DNA of 64,000 bases, from the NCBI RefSeq assembly GCF_010894405.1, contig NZ_JAAIYA010000021.1, positions 124,001 through 188,000 of the forward strand. The letters run 5' to 3'. The notes below the pieces were generated by a model. That model was not told where the DNA came from. It was given only the letters and a program-made list of their open reading frames with translations, and did no database searches. This DNA is from Pyxidicoccus caerfyrddinensis (GTDB taxonomy: Bacteria; Myxococcota; Myxococcia; Myxococcales; Myxococcaceae). Of the stretch, positions 8,345 through 17,884 are shown in pieces (the stretch's first letter is position 1; every line of letters begins with the position of its first letter). Made by a program: the position numbers and the translations under genes.

Positions 8345-8521
8345 ATGGCGAAGCTCATCCTGATGTCCGTGCTCTTCCTGACCATCACCCTGCCGGCGAT
8401 TGCGGCGAGGGACCCGCACCCCGTGCGGGGGTTGAAGAAGGCCATCCTGTGGATCGTCCTCTTCAACGCGGCATACACGTACGGCGTCCTTGTCTGGGTG
8501 CCGAGGCTCGGGTTCGGCTGA
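8345..8521 (+). CDS. 58-residue membrane protein of the eps locus
   Basis: The small ORF reads MAKLILMSVLFLTITLPAI and has a second hydrophobic stretch, AILWIVLFNAAYTYGVLVWV. It is therefore a two-helix membrane protein, or a signal peptide plus one helix. A purine-rich GAGGGCTGAGAC precedes the ATG. It sits between epsX and epsW, where M. xanthus also has a small hypothetical gene. Function is unknown; a small accessory subunit of the secretion complex is one possibility. Confidence 0.7.
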   Translation: MAKLILMSVLFLTITLPAIAARDPHPVRGLKKAILWIVLFNAAYTYGVLVWVPRLGFG

Positions 8522-8550
8522 GCGAGTTTCCGAAGAAAGGCTGACGACGG

Positions 8551-8955
8551 ATGGAGCCCCAACTGCAGACCGTTTTCCTGGTGGAGGACGCCCCCTTCTT
8601 CCGGAAGATGCTGGGCGACTACCTCCGGGACATGGGTTTCGAAGAGGTGGTGGAGCTGCCCAGCGGACGCGCGGCGCTCAAGCACCTGGAGACCGCTTCG
8701 TGCCCGGACCTGGTGTGCCTGGACCTGACGCTGCCGGACATCTCCGGCTACGACCTGTGTGAAGTCATCCGCCGCACCCCGGCGATGAAGGACGTGCCGG
8801 TGCTGGTGGTGAGCGCGCGTGACTTGCCCGAGGACAAGGCCCACGCCGAGGAGGCGGGCGCCAACGGCTACCTGGGCAAGCCCTTCACGCAGGAGGAGTT
8901 CAGCCGGCGCGTGCAGCAGGTGATGAAGGGCTACGGGCCGAGGAGGAAGTCGTGA
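8551..8955 (+). CDS. epsW: EpsW, stand-alone response-regulator receiver
   Basis: The 134-residue protein is a single receiver domain without an output domain. It has the acidic pair E12-D13, the phosphoacceptor Asp58 (LVCLDLTLP), the conserved Ser/Thr region (VLVVSARD) and the lysine of GYLGKPF. It should be switched by phosphorylation and act through protein contact. Its stop overlaps the GTG start of epsV by four bases, so the two are translationally coupled, and chain-length control by EpsV is an obvious target. No partner kinase is adjacent; the hybrid kinase at 23953-25509 is a candidate only by proximity. Confidence 0.92.
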   Translation: MEPQLQTVFLVEDAPFFRKMLGDYLRDMGFEEVVELPSGRAALKHLETASCPDLVCLDLTLPDISGYDLCEVIRRTPAMKDVPVLVVSARDLPEDKAHAEEAGANGYLGKPFTQEEFSRRVQQVMKGYGPRRKS

Positions 8956-10475
8956 CGATGTCCGCGCCCGGGCCTTCCGGGCCGCGCCCGCAGCCGCAGC
9001 CGGTGCCGCATCCCCACCCGATGTTCGTTCCGGAGCGCCCGGAGACCTACGCGCCCGCGGACCTCATCGACTGGGGAATGCTCATCGACTCGGTGGGCTA
9101 CCTGAAGAACTCCATCCTGCGGCACTGGTTCCTCGCCCTGGTGGTGACGGCGCTGGTGTCCGCCATGGGCGTGGGCGTGAGCAAGATCATGCCGCGCAAG
9201 TACCACGTCGAAACGCGGATGCTGACGCAGCGCAACTTCATCATCGCCTCGCTGGCCAACCCCGGGCGCTCCATCCCCGTGGACGCGGACCAGCCCACGC
9301 GCGCCGCGTGGGAGATGATCATGAAGTACGACAGCCTGAAGACCATCGTCCACAACGCGAAGCTCGTGGAGTACTGGGAGCTGATGCGCTCGCCCATCTC
9401 CCGGCTGAAGGAGAAGGTGACGAAGAAGCCGCCCGCGCCCATGGAGGACAAGGCCAAGGAAGACGCGCTCATCGCCATGCTGGAGCAGGCGCTGATTGTC
9501 GGCGTGGAGGGCGGCAGCGGCACCGTCACCATCGGCGTGGACTGGGCGGACCCGCAGCTCGCGCTGAACATCGTGGAGGCGGCGCAGAAGAACTTCCTCG
9601 ACATGCGCCAGGCGGCGGAGATGGGCGCGGTGCAGGAGGCCATCACCATCCTGGAGAAGCAGGTGGTGGAGGAAGCGGAGGGGGTGAAGAAGGCCGTCGC
9701 GGATTGGGAGGCGACGGTGAAGCGCCTCGAGCTCAAGCGCCGCAAGGAGGAGGAGAAGTCCGGCAAGAAGAGCCTCCCCGCGGCGAACGGCGGGCTCATC
9801 AACACGGACCACATGCTGGCGCAGATGCGCTTCATGATTCAGACAAAGCGCCGGGCCATCAGCGACGTGGAGGAGTTCCGCGCGAGGCGGCTGACGGAGC
9901 TGCGCAACCAGCTCTCCGAGGCGCGCGTCATGTACTCGCCGCAGCACCCGCAGATTACGGACATCGAGCAGCGCATCGTCGCGCTCACGGAGGACTCGCC
10001 TCAGCTGGTGGCGCTGCGCTCGGAGCTGACCGAGCTCATCAACGAGTACATGCGCAACGGCGGCAACCCGGCGGAGCTGGAGTCGGGCCTCTCCATGACG
10101 GGGCTGGCCGCGGGGCCGATGGGAGGCCCGTCCATCGGGGACAACCCGGAGGTGTCGGTGGCGACGGACCGCATCCGCATGCTGGTGGCCCGGTACGGGG
10201 AGAAGATGCGGCGGCTGGACCAGTCGAGGACGGAGTTGGAGATTTCGCGCGCGTCCATGAAGCACCGCTTCAGCGTGCTGGCGCCGCCCACCTTCCCGGA
10301 GAAGCCGTCCAAGCCGAAGGTGCAGCTCATCATCGCCGCGGGCGTGGTGGGCGGGATTGCCTTGGGCATCTTCGCGGCGGTGGCGCTGGACATCATCCGC
10401 CGGCGGATTCTGGAGCGGTGGCAGGTAGAGCGTTTGCTGAAGCTGCCGGTGCTCGCGCAGCTGGAGCGGCGCTAG
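8952..10475 (+). CDS. epsV: EpsV, Wzc-like polysaccharide co-polymerase without kinase domain
   Basis: The 507-residue chain-length determinant has a proline-rich cytoplasmic N-terminus, a first membrane helix (HWFLALVVTALVSAMGVGV, ~residues 56-75), and a long periplasmic segment with two charged coiled-coil stretches (VEEAEGVKKAVADWEATVKRLELKRR and a later VARYGEKMRRLDQSRTELE). The second helix is LIIAAGVVGGIALGIFAAVAL, followed by a short tail, RRRILERWQVERLL. It has no C-terminal BY-kinase domain and no tyrosine cluster. GTG 8952 lies five bases after AGGAGG; ATG 8958 is the alternative. A kinase-fold remnant is encoded at 30208-30735. Confidence 0.92.
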   Translation: MTMSAPGPSGPRPQPQPVPHPHPMFVPERPETYAPADLIDWGMLIDSVGYLKNSILRHWFLALVVTALVSAMGVGVSKIMPRKYHVETRMLTQRNFIIASLANPGRSIPVDADQPTRAAWEMIMKYDSLKTIVHNAKLVEYWELMRSPISRLKEKVTKKPPAPMEDKAKEDALIAMLEQALIVGVEGGSGTVTIGVDWADPQLALNIVEAAQKNFLDMRQAAEMGAVQEAITILEKQVVEEAEGVKKAVADWEATVKRLELKRRKEEEKSGKKSLPAANGGLINTDHMLAQMRFMIQTKRRAISDVEEFRARRLTELRNQLSEARVMYSPQHPQITDIEQRIVALTEDSPQLVALRSELTELINEYMRNGGNPAELESGLSMTGLAAGPMGGPSIGDNPEVSVATDRIRMLVARYGEKMRRLDQSRTELEISRASMKHRFSVLAPPTFPEKPSKPKVQLIIAAGVVGGIALGIFAAVALDIIRRRILERWQVERLLKLPVLAQLERR

Positions 10476-10499
10476 AACGCGCGCTCGGGGGAGACAGTC

Positions 10500-11708
10500 G
10501 TGACGGTGTGGACCTGGGTGGACCTGGCGCTGTGTGTGGGGCTGCTGCCGGTGGCGGTGGCCTGCGGTTACCTGCTGCTGTTGACGCTGCTTTCGTGGCG
10601 ACGGACGGCACCGGTGCCTCCGGCGCCCACGCGGAAGTTCGACGTGGTGATTCCGTCGCACAACGAGGAGCTGGGCATTGCCCGGACGGTGGCGAACCTG
10701 TCCGCGGTGGACTACCCGAGCGCCCTGCGGCGCATCCTCGTGGTGGCGGACAACTGCTCGGACGCGACAGCGCAGAAGGCGCGCGAGGCGGGCGCCACGG
10801 TGCTGGAGCGGCACGACACGGAGAAGCGCGGCAAGGGCTACGCCCTGGCATACGCCTTCGAGTTCAGCCAGAAGGATGGCTTCGCCGACACGGTGGTGGT
10901 GGTGGACGCGGACACGGTGGTGTCCCCCAACCTGCTGCACGCGTACGCGGCCCGGCTGGAGCAGGGCGCGCACGCGGTGCAGGCCCACTACGGCGTGATG
11001 AACCCGACGTCGTCGTGGCGCACGCGGCTGATTACGATTGCCCTGGGCATGTTCCACAAGGTGCGCTCGCTGGGCCGCGAGGCGCTGGGCGTGTCCTGCG
11101 GCCTGCGCGGCAACGGCATGTGCTTCACGCACGCGGTGCTGCGCGAGGTGCCGCACGACGCCTTCAGCGTGGTGGAGGATTTGGAGTACGGCATCCGCCT
11201 GGGCAAGAAGGGCCACCGCGTGCACTACGCGTGGGAGGCGGAGGTGCTCGGGGAGATGGTGTCCGGCGAGAAGCAGAGCCGCTCGCAGCGGCAGCGCTGG
11301 GAGGGCGGGCGTCGGCAGATGCGCAAGCTGCACGGGTGGCCGCTGCTGAGCACCGCGCTGCGTGAGCGCAGCGGGCTGCTGTTCGACTTGTCCATGGACG
11401 TGCTGGTGCCGCCGCTGAGCCAGTTGGTGCTGGCCGCGGTGGGCGGCGCGGTGGCGGCCGGAGTGGTGGCGTGGCTGTCCGGCGGCACGGCGGTGCTGGC
11501 GTCGAGCGTGGCGGGCTTCGGCCTGGCGTCGCTGGGCGCGTACGTGCTGCGCGGCTGGTGGGTGTCCGGCGTGGGTCCGCGTGGCCTGCTGGACCTGGCC
11601 TGGGCGCCCGTCTACGTGGTGTGGAAGGTGGGCCTCATGCTGCGCGGCCCCGGCGCGGAGAAGCGCGGCGAGTGGGTGCGCACCACGCGCGAGGCAGAGC
11701 GCCGCTGA
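10500..11708 (+). CDS. epsU: EpsU, family 2 glycosyltransferase
   Basis: This membrane-bound inverting glycosyltransferase probably adds a sugar to the EPS repeat unit on the cytoplasmic face. The 402 residues start with one hydrophobic segment, then a GT-A domain: VVIPSHNEELGIARTV, the nucleotide-sugar DxD region (VVVVDADTVV), the acceptor-side ED (FSVVEDLEYG) and QRQRWEGGRRQ. C-terminal helices follow (LSQLVLAAVGGAVAAGVVAWL and onward). The layout resembles processive cellulose-synthase-like GT2 enzymes. GTG 10500 follows GGGGGAGACAGTC. It ends the first eps block; the next gene converges on it. Confidence 0.9.
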   Translation: MTVWTWVDLALCVGLLPVAVACGYLLLLTLLSWRRTAPVPPAPTRKFDVVIPSHNEELGIARTVANLSAVDYPSALRRILVVADNCSDATAQKAREAGATVLERHDTEKRGKGYALAYAFEFSQKDGFADTVVVVDADTVVSPNLLHAYAARLEQGAHAVQAHYGVMNPTSSWRTRLITIALGMFHKVRSLGREALGVSCGLRGNGMCFTHAVLREVPHDAFSVVEDLEYGIRLGKKGHRVHYAWEAEVLGEMVSGEKQSRSQRQRWEGGRRQMRKLHGWPLLSTALRERSGLLFDLSMDVLVPPLSQLVLAAVGGAVAAGVVAWLSGGTAVLASSVAGFGLASLGAYVLRGWWVSGVGPRGLLDLAWAPVYVVWKVGLMLRGPGAEKRGEWVRTTREAERR

Positions 11709-11856
11709 AGGCTGACGGGCGGGTGCCTGCGGGCCCCGCCGCTCGAACATGCACGTGGCGCCGCGATGCCGGGCGGGATGCGGCGGTGCTGACGGCCGCA
11801 TCAGCTCCGGACATTCGCACCGCCGCACCGTGCAGGCCGCTGCGGCGCGTTCTCCG

Positions 11857-13344
11857 CTACCCTGCCGCCGCCGTCCGTTGCAGTGCGGCCGACTCCAGCA
11901 CCTCGCACGCCTCCAGGTACTGCTCCTCGGTGAGCGCGCCCGTCGTCAGCCGCTCGACGATGGCCTGCGGCTCCACCGAGACGTCGTCGCACGTCATGCG
12001 CAGGTACGCACCGGGACGCAGCTCGGGAGTGAAGCCCCGGTGCGCGAGCGCCGAGCTCAGCCACCCCACCAGCAACTGACGCACGCGCTGCCGCTGCCCC
12101 TCCGGTGACAGCAGCTCGATGCCCGGAGGACGGATGCGCTTCCAGAGCGCCTCGCCCTCCTTCAGCAGTCCCGGCAGGTCGCGCAGCGACATGCGGCTCG
12201 GGTCGATGGCCGAGCCCGCCCACTGCTTCTGCATGTCCGGCACGAGAATCTTCTCCGGCAGCTCCTCCCACCGCAGCGCCACCAGCCCCTCGCTGACGGC
12301 GCGCTCGAACCACGCCTCCTCCGCCGCCTGCTCGCCTCCGAGCAGCTCCAGGCACCCATTCAACGGCAGCGAGGGAGCCGCGGCTCCGGAGCCTCCAGAG
12401 TCCCCGGAGCGCCCCAGCCCGCGCAGCCGCTCCTCCAGCGGCGGGTGCGAGTCCCACGGAGAGGGCGGACGCTCCAGCACCTCGCGCAGGCCCTCCTCCA
12501 CGTCGCGGCGGCGGCGCTCCTCGGCGACGAAGCGGCGGAACCCCTCCAGCATCGGCACGCGCACGCGCTGCTCGAAGAGCGGCACCAGCTCATGCGCGAA
12601 GTACGCCCCCCACAGGGGCCCCAGCACGTGCACCTTGCGCAGGGCCTCGGCCGTGGGCCGGGGCCCGCACACCGATGCCGCGAGCGCATCCGCCGCCAGC
12701 TCCTGCTGCCGGGACACCGTGCCCGACATGCGCAGGAAGAACCGCCCGTAGAGCTGGAAGGGCACGTCCAGGAAGAAGGCCGAGTCCTCCAGCGAGTCCA
12801 CCGCCAGCGCGATGGACCTGCGCGTGCGGTACACCCACGGCCCCAGCGAGAGGTCGCCGCCCGTCTGGTGGCCGTACTCGTGCGCCAGGACGGAGGCCAG
12901 CTCCTCGCGGTCGAGGAAGGCGAACAGCGGCAGGCCGATGCCCACCACCGGCTCGCGCTTCAGGCCCAGCCAGCGCCGCTCCATGCCGATGAAGGCCGTG
13001 GCCTCGCCGGACAGGTACACCTTGCGCGGCGCGGCCGTGCGCGCCCGCGTGGCCACCTGGTCGAGCAGCTTGAACAGCTCGGGGAACTCCTCGCGCGACA
13101 GGGGCTTCGCGTCGTTCTTCTGACGGCTGAACCAGCCTCGCGGGCGCAGCGCCCACAGCACCGTCACCGAGCCCAGGGCCGCCATGATTCCAGCGAGCCC
13201 CATGGAGCCGGTGTAGCGCGTCTCGGCCACGGGCACCCAGAGCAGCGCCCCCGCGACGGCGAGCCCCAGCAGCCAGAAGCCCGCCCAGAGGACCACCGTC
13301 AGGGCCGCGCGCCGGGCCATGCCCGGGGGATTCACAGACTCCAT
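11857..13344 (-). CDS. M48-family membrane zinc metalloprotease
   Basis: The 495-residue product has two N-terminal membrane helices (~residues 12-38 and 49-66) and a peptidase domain with the HExxH motif H155-E-Y-G-H159. GxxTAFIGMERRW and a later glutamate-containing helix (QQELAADALAAS) provide the third zinc ligand region, as in HtpX/Ste24 relatives. A C-terminal region of about 180 residues matches nothing I recognise. It overlaps the end of the TPR-protein gene by 13 bases and is the second gene of that operon. Membrane protein quality control is plausible. It is part of a block that splits the eps locus. Confidence 0.85.
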   Translation of the reverse strand: MESVNPPGMARRAALTVVLWAGFWLLGLAVAGALLWVPVAETRYTGSMGLAGIMAALGSVTVLWALRPRGWFSRQKNDAKPLSREEFPELFKLLDQVATRARTAAPRKVYLSGEATAFIGMERRWLGLKREPVVGIGLPLFAFLDREELASVLAHEYGHQTGGDLSLGPWVYRTRRSIALAVDSLEDSAFFLDVPFQLYGRFFLRMSGTVSRQQELAADALAASVCGPRPTAEALRKVHVLGPLWGAYFAHELVPLFEQRVRVPMLEGFRRFVAEERRRRDVEEGLREVLERPPSPWDSHPPLEERLRGLGRSGDSGGSGAAAPSLPLNGCLELLGGEQAAEEAWFERAVSEGLVALRWEELPEKILVPDMQKQWAGSAIDPSRMSLRDLPGLLKEGEALWKRIRPPGIELLSPEGQRQRVRQLLVGWLSSALAHRGFTPELRPGAYLRMTCDDVSVEPQAIVERLTTGALTEEQYLEACEVLESAALQRTAAAG

Positions 13345-15467
13345 GACGAAATCGCCTCGCTGACCGGTCCGTGGAGCCAGTCCTCCTGTCGGGCCTGCTC
13401 CACCAGCCGCTTGCGCTCGCCCTCCGGCAGCGTCTTGTTGCGCGAGCGGAGGAAGTACGCCGCGGCGCGGAGGTCCGGCGTCAGCTCGGTGGTGTCCAGC
13501 GAGCCGCTCTCCCCGAGGATGAAGCGTCGGAACCCATCCATGTCCTCGGGCTGGAGGAACGGAGCGCCGGCCAGGGCGCGCTCGCTGTCCGCCGCCCCGG
13601 TGCGTACCGCCTCGCCATAGGCCAGCGCCCAGCCCTCCCCGGAGAGCCTGATGAGCTCGAACATCGCCACGCGCGGAGCCACCGCCAACGCCGCCTTCGG
13701 GTCCTTCCCAATCAGCTGCATCAACCGGGTGCCGGGCAGCTCGGGCTCCGACTTCACCGGCAGACGGGCACGCACCCGCAGCCAGTCGAACCCCTCCTCA
13801 CCTTCACCTTCACCTTCGCCTTTGCCCTCGCTCTCGAGCGCGGCGACGAGCGCGTCCGGTTGGCCCTGGCCCGAGCGCGCCGCCACGAGCGCGTAGAGCT
13901 CGGCGCACTCGGCCCGCGTGCGCGCATTGTCGGACTTGAAGACCTGCTTCAAGAGCTCCAGCGCCTCCGCCGGGCGCCCGAGCGCCACGAGCGCGGTGGT
14001 CTGTGCCTCGAGGACCTCCGCCGCCGTCTTCTCGTTCTCGGCGCGCAGCCGCTCCCAGCCTTGCGTCGTTCCCGTCCAGTCCCCGGCGAGGTAGCGACCA
14101 TGCGTCACCGCCCGCAGGACGTTGACGTCCTTGGGGAAGCGCGCGACGAGCTGCTCCATGGCGCGCAGGCCCTCGCCCCCGCGCAGCAGGCGGGCATGGA
14201 GGTACTGGGCGGTCGCCGAGTCCGGGGCCGCGCGGGCGCGCTCGGCATACTCGGCGGTGATGGCCTCGAGCTGGCCATTGCGCTGGGCGGCCCACTGGTA
14301 CGTGCGGTGGGTGTCGGAGTCATCCGGGTGCGCATCCCGCCACGCCTTCGCGACCCGTGCGGTCTCCGCCGGGCCCGCGGCCATCGCGGCCTGGAGCGCG
14401 CGCCCGGCGTCCTCTTCGGCCCACCCCGACACATGGGCGGCCGCCTCGGTGAAGGGCAGCGCCTTGCCCGACTGGTCATTCGCCGCCAGGTAGCTGAAGC
14501 ACACCTGGAGCGGGGGCTCCGCCGGCACCGCGATGCCCAGGTGGCTGCGCGCGACGTGGCTGCTGCCCTTCGGGATGCTGAGCGACTCGGGCGGCTCGGT
14601 GAGGACGTAGTCCACCTCGCCCAATTCGACGACGCGCTGCCCGCAGAACACCGTCGGCTTCTCCCCGCTCGCATCCGGATTGGGCCGCTCGGTGTAGACC
14701 ACCCGCGCCAGGTAGAGCGGCATGGCGCCCGCGATGTTCCACGCCAGCACGCCCGGATGTGTCGTGACGTTCAGCTCCGTCACGTCCACTTCCGCGCCGC
14801 CGCGCGTGACGGCGCGCACCGGCTGCGTGCCCATGGGCACGGTGATGGAGACCACCTGGCGCGAGGGCACCTCCTGCGTGCTGTCTCCCAGGGTGACAGT
14901 CAATGGCTCCTCGAAGCCGTTGGCCACGTACACGTCGCGGTAGCGCGAGGCATGGAAGGCCCGCGCCGCGCCGGTGGCCACCAGGGCGATGACGGAGAGC
15001 GCCACCGCGCGGCTCCACATCCACGGCAGCGTGCCCAGCGGCACGCGCGCGAAGAACGTCCAGGAGCGGCTCATCGGACCGCTGCCCTCGCCCGGGCGCA
15101 CCACGTAGGCGCCCAGCGGGAGCAGCGGGAGCACGAAGATTGCGACCAGCGCGTGCGTCGCGATGGACGTGCCGTCGTGCGGGTCCGGCTCCGCGTCGCC
15201 CAGCATGGTGGCGCCGAAGCCGTTGATGGTGCCAAGGAAGAGGCCCTTGTCCTTGAGCGGCCGGGCGAAGAGGCGGCGCCGGCGCAGCAGCGTGTCGAGC
15301 ACCTCGCGGTGCGAGCGCAGCCTCCCGAGCCACCGCGCCCACATGAGGGCCCGGTACACCTTGAACGGGTCGCCGCGCTCCACCGCTCGGCGCACCTTCG
15401 CGTCCTCGCACAACGCCCTCAGCTCCGGAATGCGCTGGAGCAACCCCGATGGGTCTTCAATCATCAT
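13332..15467 (-). CDS. Membrane protein with C-terminal TPR-like repeats, unknown function
   Basis: The 711-residue protein begins MMIEDPSGLLQRIPELRAL; I use ATG 15467, preceded by a GAGAG. It has a charged N-terminal segment, a hydrophobic region (ALVAIFVLPLLPLGAYVV), a second helix (AVALSVIALVATGAARAF) and a periplasmic beta-type section. A helical tail of TPR-like pairs follows (WRDAHPDDSDTHRTYQWAAQRN, YLHARLLRGGEGLRAMEQL, ALVALGRPAEALELLKQVF). No catalytic motif is visible. Its end overlaps the M48 peptidase start, suggesting joint action at the membrane. The in-frame extension up to 15920 is non-coding in character. Confidence 0.75.
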   Translation of the reverse strand: MMIEDPSGLLQRIPELRALCEDAKVRRAVERGDPFKVYRALMWARWLGRLRSHREVLDTLLRRRRLFARPLKDKGLFLGTINGFGATMLGDAEPDPHDGTSIATHALVAIFVLPLLPLGAYVVRPGEGSGPMSRSWTFFARVPLGTLPWMWSRAVALSVIALVATGAARAFHASRYRDVYVANGFEEPLTVTLGDSTQEVPSRQVVSITVPMGTQPVRAVTRGGAEVDVTELNVTTHPGVLAWNIAGAMPLYLARVVYTERPNPDASGEKPTVFCGQRVVELGEVDYVLTEPPESLSIPKGSSHVARSHLGIAVPAEPPLQVCFSYLAANDQSGKALPFTEAAAHVSGWAEEDAGRALQAAMAAGPAETARVAKAWRDAHPDDSDTHRTYQWAAQRNGQLEAITAEYAERARAAPDSATAQYLHARLLRGGEGLRAMEQLVARFPKDVNVLRAVTHGRYLAGDWTGTTQGWERLRAENEKTAAEVLEAQTTALVALGRPAEALELLKQVFKSDNARTRAECAELYALVAARSGQGQPDALVAALESEGKGEGEGEGEEGFDWLRVRARLPVKSEPELPGTRLMQLIGKDPKAALAVAPRVAMFELIRLSGEGWALAYGEAVRTGAADSERALAGAPFLQPEDMDGFRRFILGESGSLDTTELTPDLRAAAYFLRSRNKTLPEGERKRLVEQARQEDWLHGPVSEAISSWSL

Positions 15468-15711
15468 CACTGACACTCTCTGTCTGCTGATTCCCTGGCA
15501 CGCGTACCGCGCCGCCGGCACCCAACGCCAGACTACCCACAAAGCAGGCCCTCTTGAGGAGCCCCCCTCCCCACGAGGCCAGGTGCTGTGCCCGGTAATT
15601 CGTGGACTACCCGCCATGATGGAACGGTGATGAAGCGCGGAGCGCCCCGTGCGGACCGGCGCGGGCGTCTTCCTGAAGATGGCCACCTCCCGATTCACCG
15701 AGGTGGCACCG

Positions 15712-17847
15712 ATGCAATCCCTCTCTCGCAGCCTGCTCTGCGGTCTCCTGATGTTGGCCGCACCCGCCGTGGCACAGCCGGATGCCGGCACGGGCGTAAG
15801 CGTCATCATCGGCACCGTCATCGAAGTGCAGTCGCGAAAGCCCCTTCGCGACGTCGTCGTCACCGCGACCTCTCCCAAGCTCCAGGGGGAGCAGACCGTG
15901 GTCACCGACGCGCAGGGCAACTACCGGATTCCGCAGCTCCCGCCGGGCGTCTACACGCTCCGGTTCGAGGTGGAGCAGCACAAGCCGTACGCGCGCGCCG
16001 ACATCCAGCTGCGCCCCAACCGCACCATCCGTGTGAACGTGGAGCTGCTCCCCGATTCGCTCGGTGTGGATATGGAGCTCATGGGCGCCCAGCCGACCAT
16101 CGACGTGGGCTCCACGACGACGGGAGTCCAGGTGGACCAGGAGTTCATCCGGCACATCGCCGCGGCCCGTCCGGGCGGCAAGGGCAGCTCGGCCCACTCC
16201 TTCGAGTCCCTGGCCGAAGTGGCACCCGGGGCCCAGACCGACAGCTACGGCGTGTCCATCAACGGTCCGACGTCACCGGAGAACGGCTACGTGGTGGATG
16301 GACTGTCCTCGTCCGACCCCGCCTACGGCATCAACGCGAGCCCCCAGGTGACGGCGCCCCCCGCCGCGCCCGCGTCCCGGGTTCGCGCCTCTGAGCGCAA
16401 CGTGCCGGCCAGGGAGGGCTCCTTCTTCGACATGTACTTCAAGGGGTACGGGGTGAATCCGACGGTGACGACGGAGGAGGAGCGCTTCTCCACGTTCTCC
16501 GTGGACACGGACACGGCGGCGTACACGCTGACGCGCGCGTACCTGGAGCGCGGGGCGCTGCCGGACGAGCAGGCCGTGCGCGTGGAGGAGTTCGTCAACA
16601 GCTTCGACTACGGCTACGCGGCCGAACCGGATGCGCCCTTCAGCGTCCACGTGGAGGGCTTTCCGTCCCCGGCGCGCAAGGGCTACCAGGTGGTGCACAT
16701 CGGCGTGAAGGCGCACGAGGTGAGCGCGGAGGAGCGCAAGCCGAGTCACCTCGTCTTCGTCATCGACGTGTCCGGCTCCATGGACGGAGAGGAGCGGCTC
16801 GGGCTGGTGAAGCGCGCGCTGCGGCTGCTGGTGCACGCGCTGGACGAGCGAGACAGGGTGTCCATCGTCGTCTACGGCTCGCAGGCGCGCCTGGTGCTCG
16901 GGCCGACGAACGCGACGCAGAAGCAGAAGCTGCTGAGCGCCATCGACAGCGTGTCGAGCGAGGGCTCCACCAATGCGCAGGAGGGGCTGGAGATGGGCTA
17001 CGCGCTCGCGGCGAAGCACCTGGTGAAGGGGGGCATCAACCGCATCATCCTCTGCTCGGACGGGGTGGCGAACAACGGCATCACCGACGCGGACGGCATC
17101 TGGGCGCGGGTGAAGGAGCACGCGGTGCGGGGCATCACCCTGTCCACGGTGGGCTTCGGGATGGGGAACTACAACGACGTGCTGATGGAGCGGCTGTCGC
17201 ACGTGGGCGAGGGGAACTACGCGTACGTGGACCGGCTGGAGGAGGCGCGGCGCATCTTCGTGCAGAACCTCACCGGGACGCTGCAGGTGGTGGCGAAGGA
17301 CGTGAAGCTGCAGGTGGAGTTCGACCCGAAGGCCGTCGTGCGCTACCGGCTGATTGGCTACGAGAACCGGCTGCTGACGAAGGAGCAGTTCGCGGATGAC
17401 CGCGTGGACGCGGGCGAGGTGGGCGCGGGGCACGCCGTCACCGCGCTGTACGAGGTGAAGCTGCGCGAGCCCGCCGCGTCCTTCGGCACGCTGCGCATCC
17501 GCTACAAGGCGCCGGAGGGTGGCGAGTCGAAGCTGCTCGAGAAGCCGCTGCCGTCGTCGCTGGTGCGTCCGGCGTATGGCCGGGCCGCGCCACCCACGCG
17601 GCTGTCGTACGTGGCGGCGGCGTTCGCGGAGAAGCTCCGCGGCTCGTACTGGGCGCGGCCGCTGACCTGGGACGGGCTGGTGTCGCTGTGGGAAGAGGTC
17701 GGCCAGCCGCTGAAGGGCCGGGCGGATGTGACGGAGCTGGGGGAGCTGATCCGCAAGGCCCGCGCCCTGGACAAGCGCGAGGACCGGTTCGAGCGCTTCG
17801 CGCCCGTGAGCGCCATGGACTTCGACCGGGTGCCCACGGTGCCTTGA
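15712..17847 (+). CDS. Secreted VWA-domain protein with CarboxypepD_reg and TonB-plug-like N-terminus
   Basis: The 711-residue product starts at ATG 15712 after GAGGTGG and has a signal peptide ending APAVAQ. Residues ~30-110 form a carboxypeptidase-regulatory-like beta domain (GTVIEVQSRKPLRDVVVTAT). Residues ~150-210 resemble the start of a TonB receptor plug (FESLAEVAPGAQTDSYGVSI, GYVVDGLSSSDPAYG), but no barrel follows. The rest is a YfbK-type VWA protein: an N-terminal extension with FSTFSVDTDTAAYTLTRAYL, a MIDAS motif FVIDVSGSMDGEERL, later a MIDAS-type threonine and DG (LCSDGVANNG), and a C-terminal DUF3520-like region. It probably acts in the periplasm or at the surface by metal-dependent protein binding. 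Confidence 0.85.
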   Translation: MQSLSRSLLCGLLMLAAPAVAQPDAGTGVSVIIGTVIEVQSRKPLRDVVVTATSPKLQGEQTVVTDAQGNYRIPQLPPGVYTLRFEVEQHKPYARADIQLRPNRTIRVNVELLPDSLGVDMELMGAQPTIDVGSTTTGVQVDQEFIRHIAAARPGGKGSSAHSFESLAEVAPGAQTDSYGVSINGPTSPENGYVVDGLSSSDPAYGINASPQVTAPPAAPASRVRASERNVPAREGSFFDMYFKGYGVNPTVTTEEERFSTFSVDTDTAAYTLTRAYLERGALPDEQAVRVEEFVNSFDYGYAAEPDAPFSVHVEGFPSPARKGYQVVHIGVKAHEVSAEERKPSHLVFVIDVSGSMDGEERLGLVKRALRLLVHALDERDRVSIVVYGSQARLVLGPTNATQKQKLLSAIDSVSSEGSTNAQEGLEMGYALAAKHLVKGGINRIILCSDGVANNGITDADGIWARVKEHAVRGITLSTVGFGMGNYNDVLMERLSHVGEGNYAYVDRLEEARRIFVQNLTGTLQVVAKDVKLQVEFDPKAVVRYRLIGYENRLLTKEQFADDRVDAGEVGAGHAVTALYEVKLREPAASFGTLRIRYKAPEGGESKLLEKPLPSSLVRPAYGRAAPPTRLSYVAAAFAEKLRGSYWARPLTWDGLVSLWEEVGQPLKGRADVTELGELIRKARALDKREDRFERFAPVSAMDFDRVPTVP

Positions 17848-17884
17848 GGTGGGAGCAGGTGGGTGAACGCCCCTGCCCGGGTCT

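Noticed and set aside
8931-11828. Very long minus-strand open frames opposite epsV and epsU
   Set aside because: They are antisense shadows caused by high third-position GC; the composition is Arg/His/Gln-rich and no domain is visible, while the plus strand has clear families.
13371-15473. 700-codon plus-strand frame opposite the TPR protein
   Set aside because: Same shadow effect; the minus-strand product has membrane helices, repeats and a coupled downstream gene.
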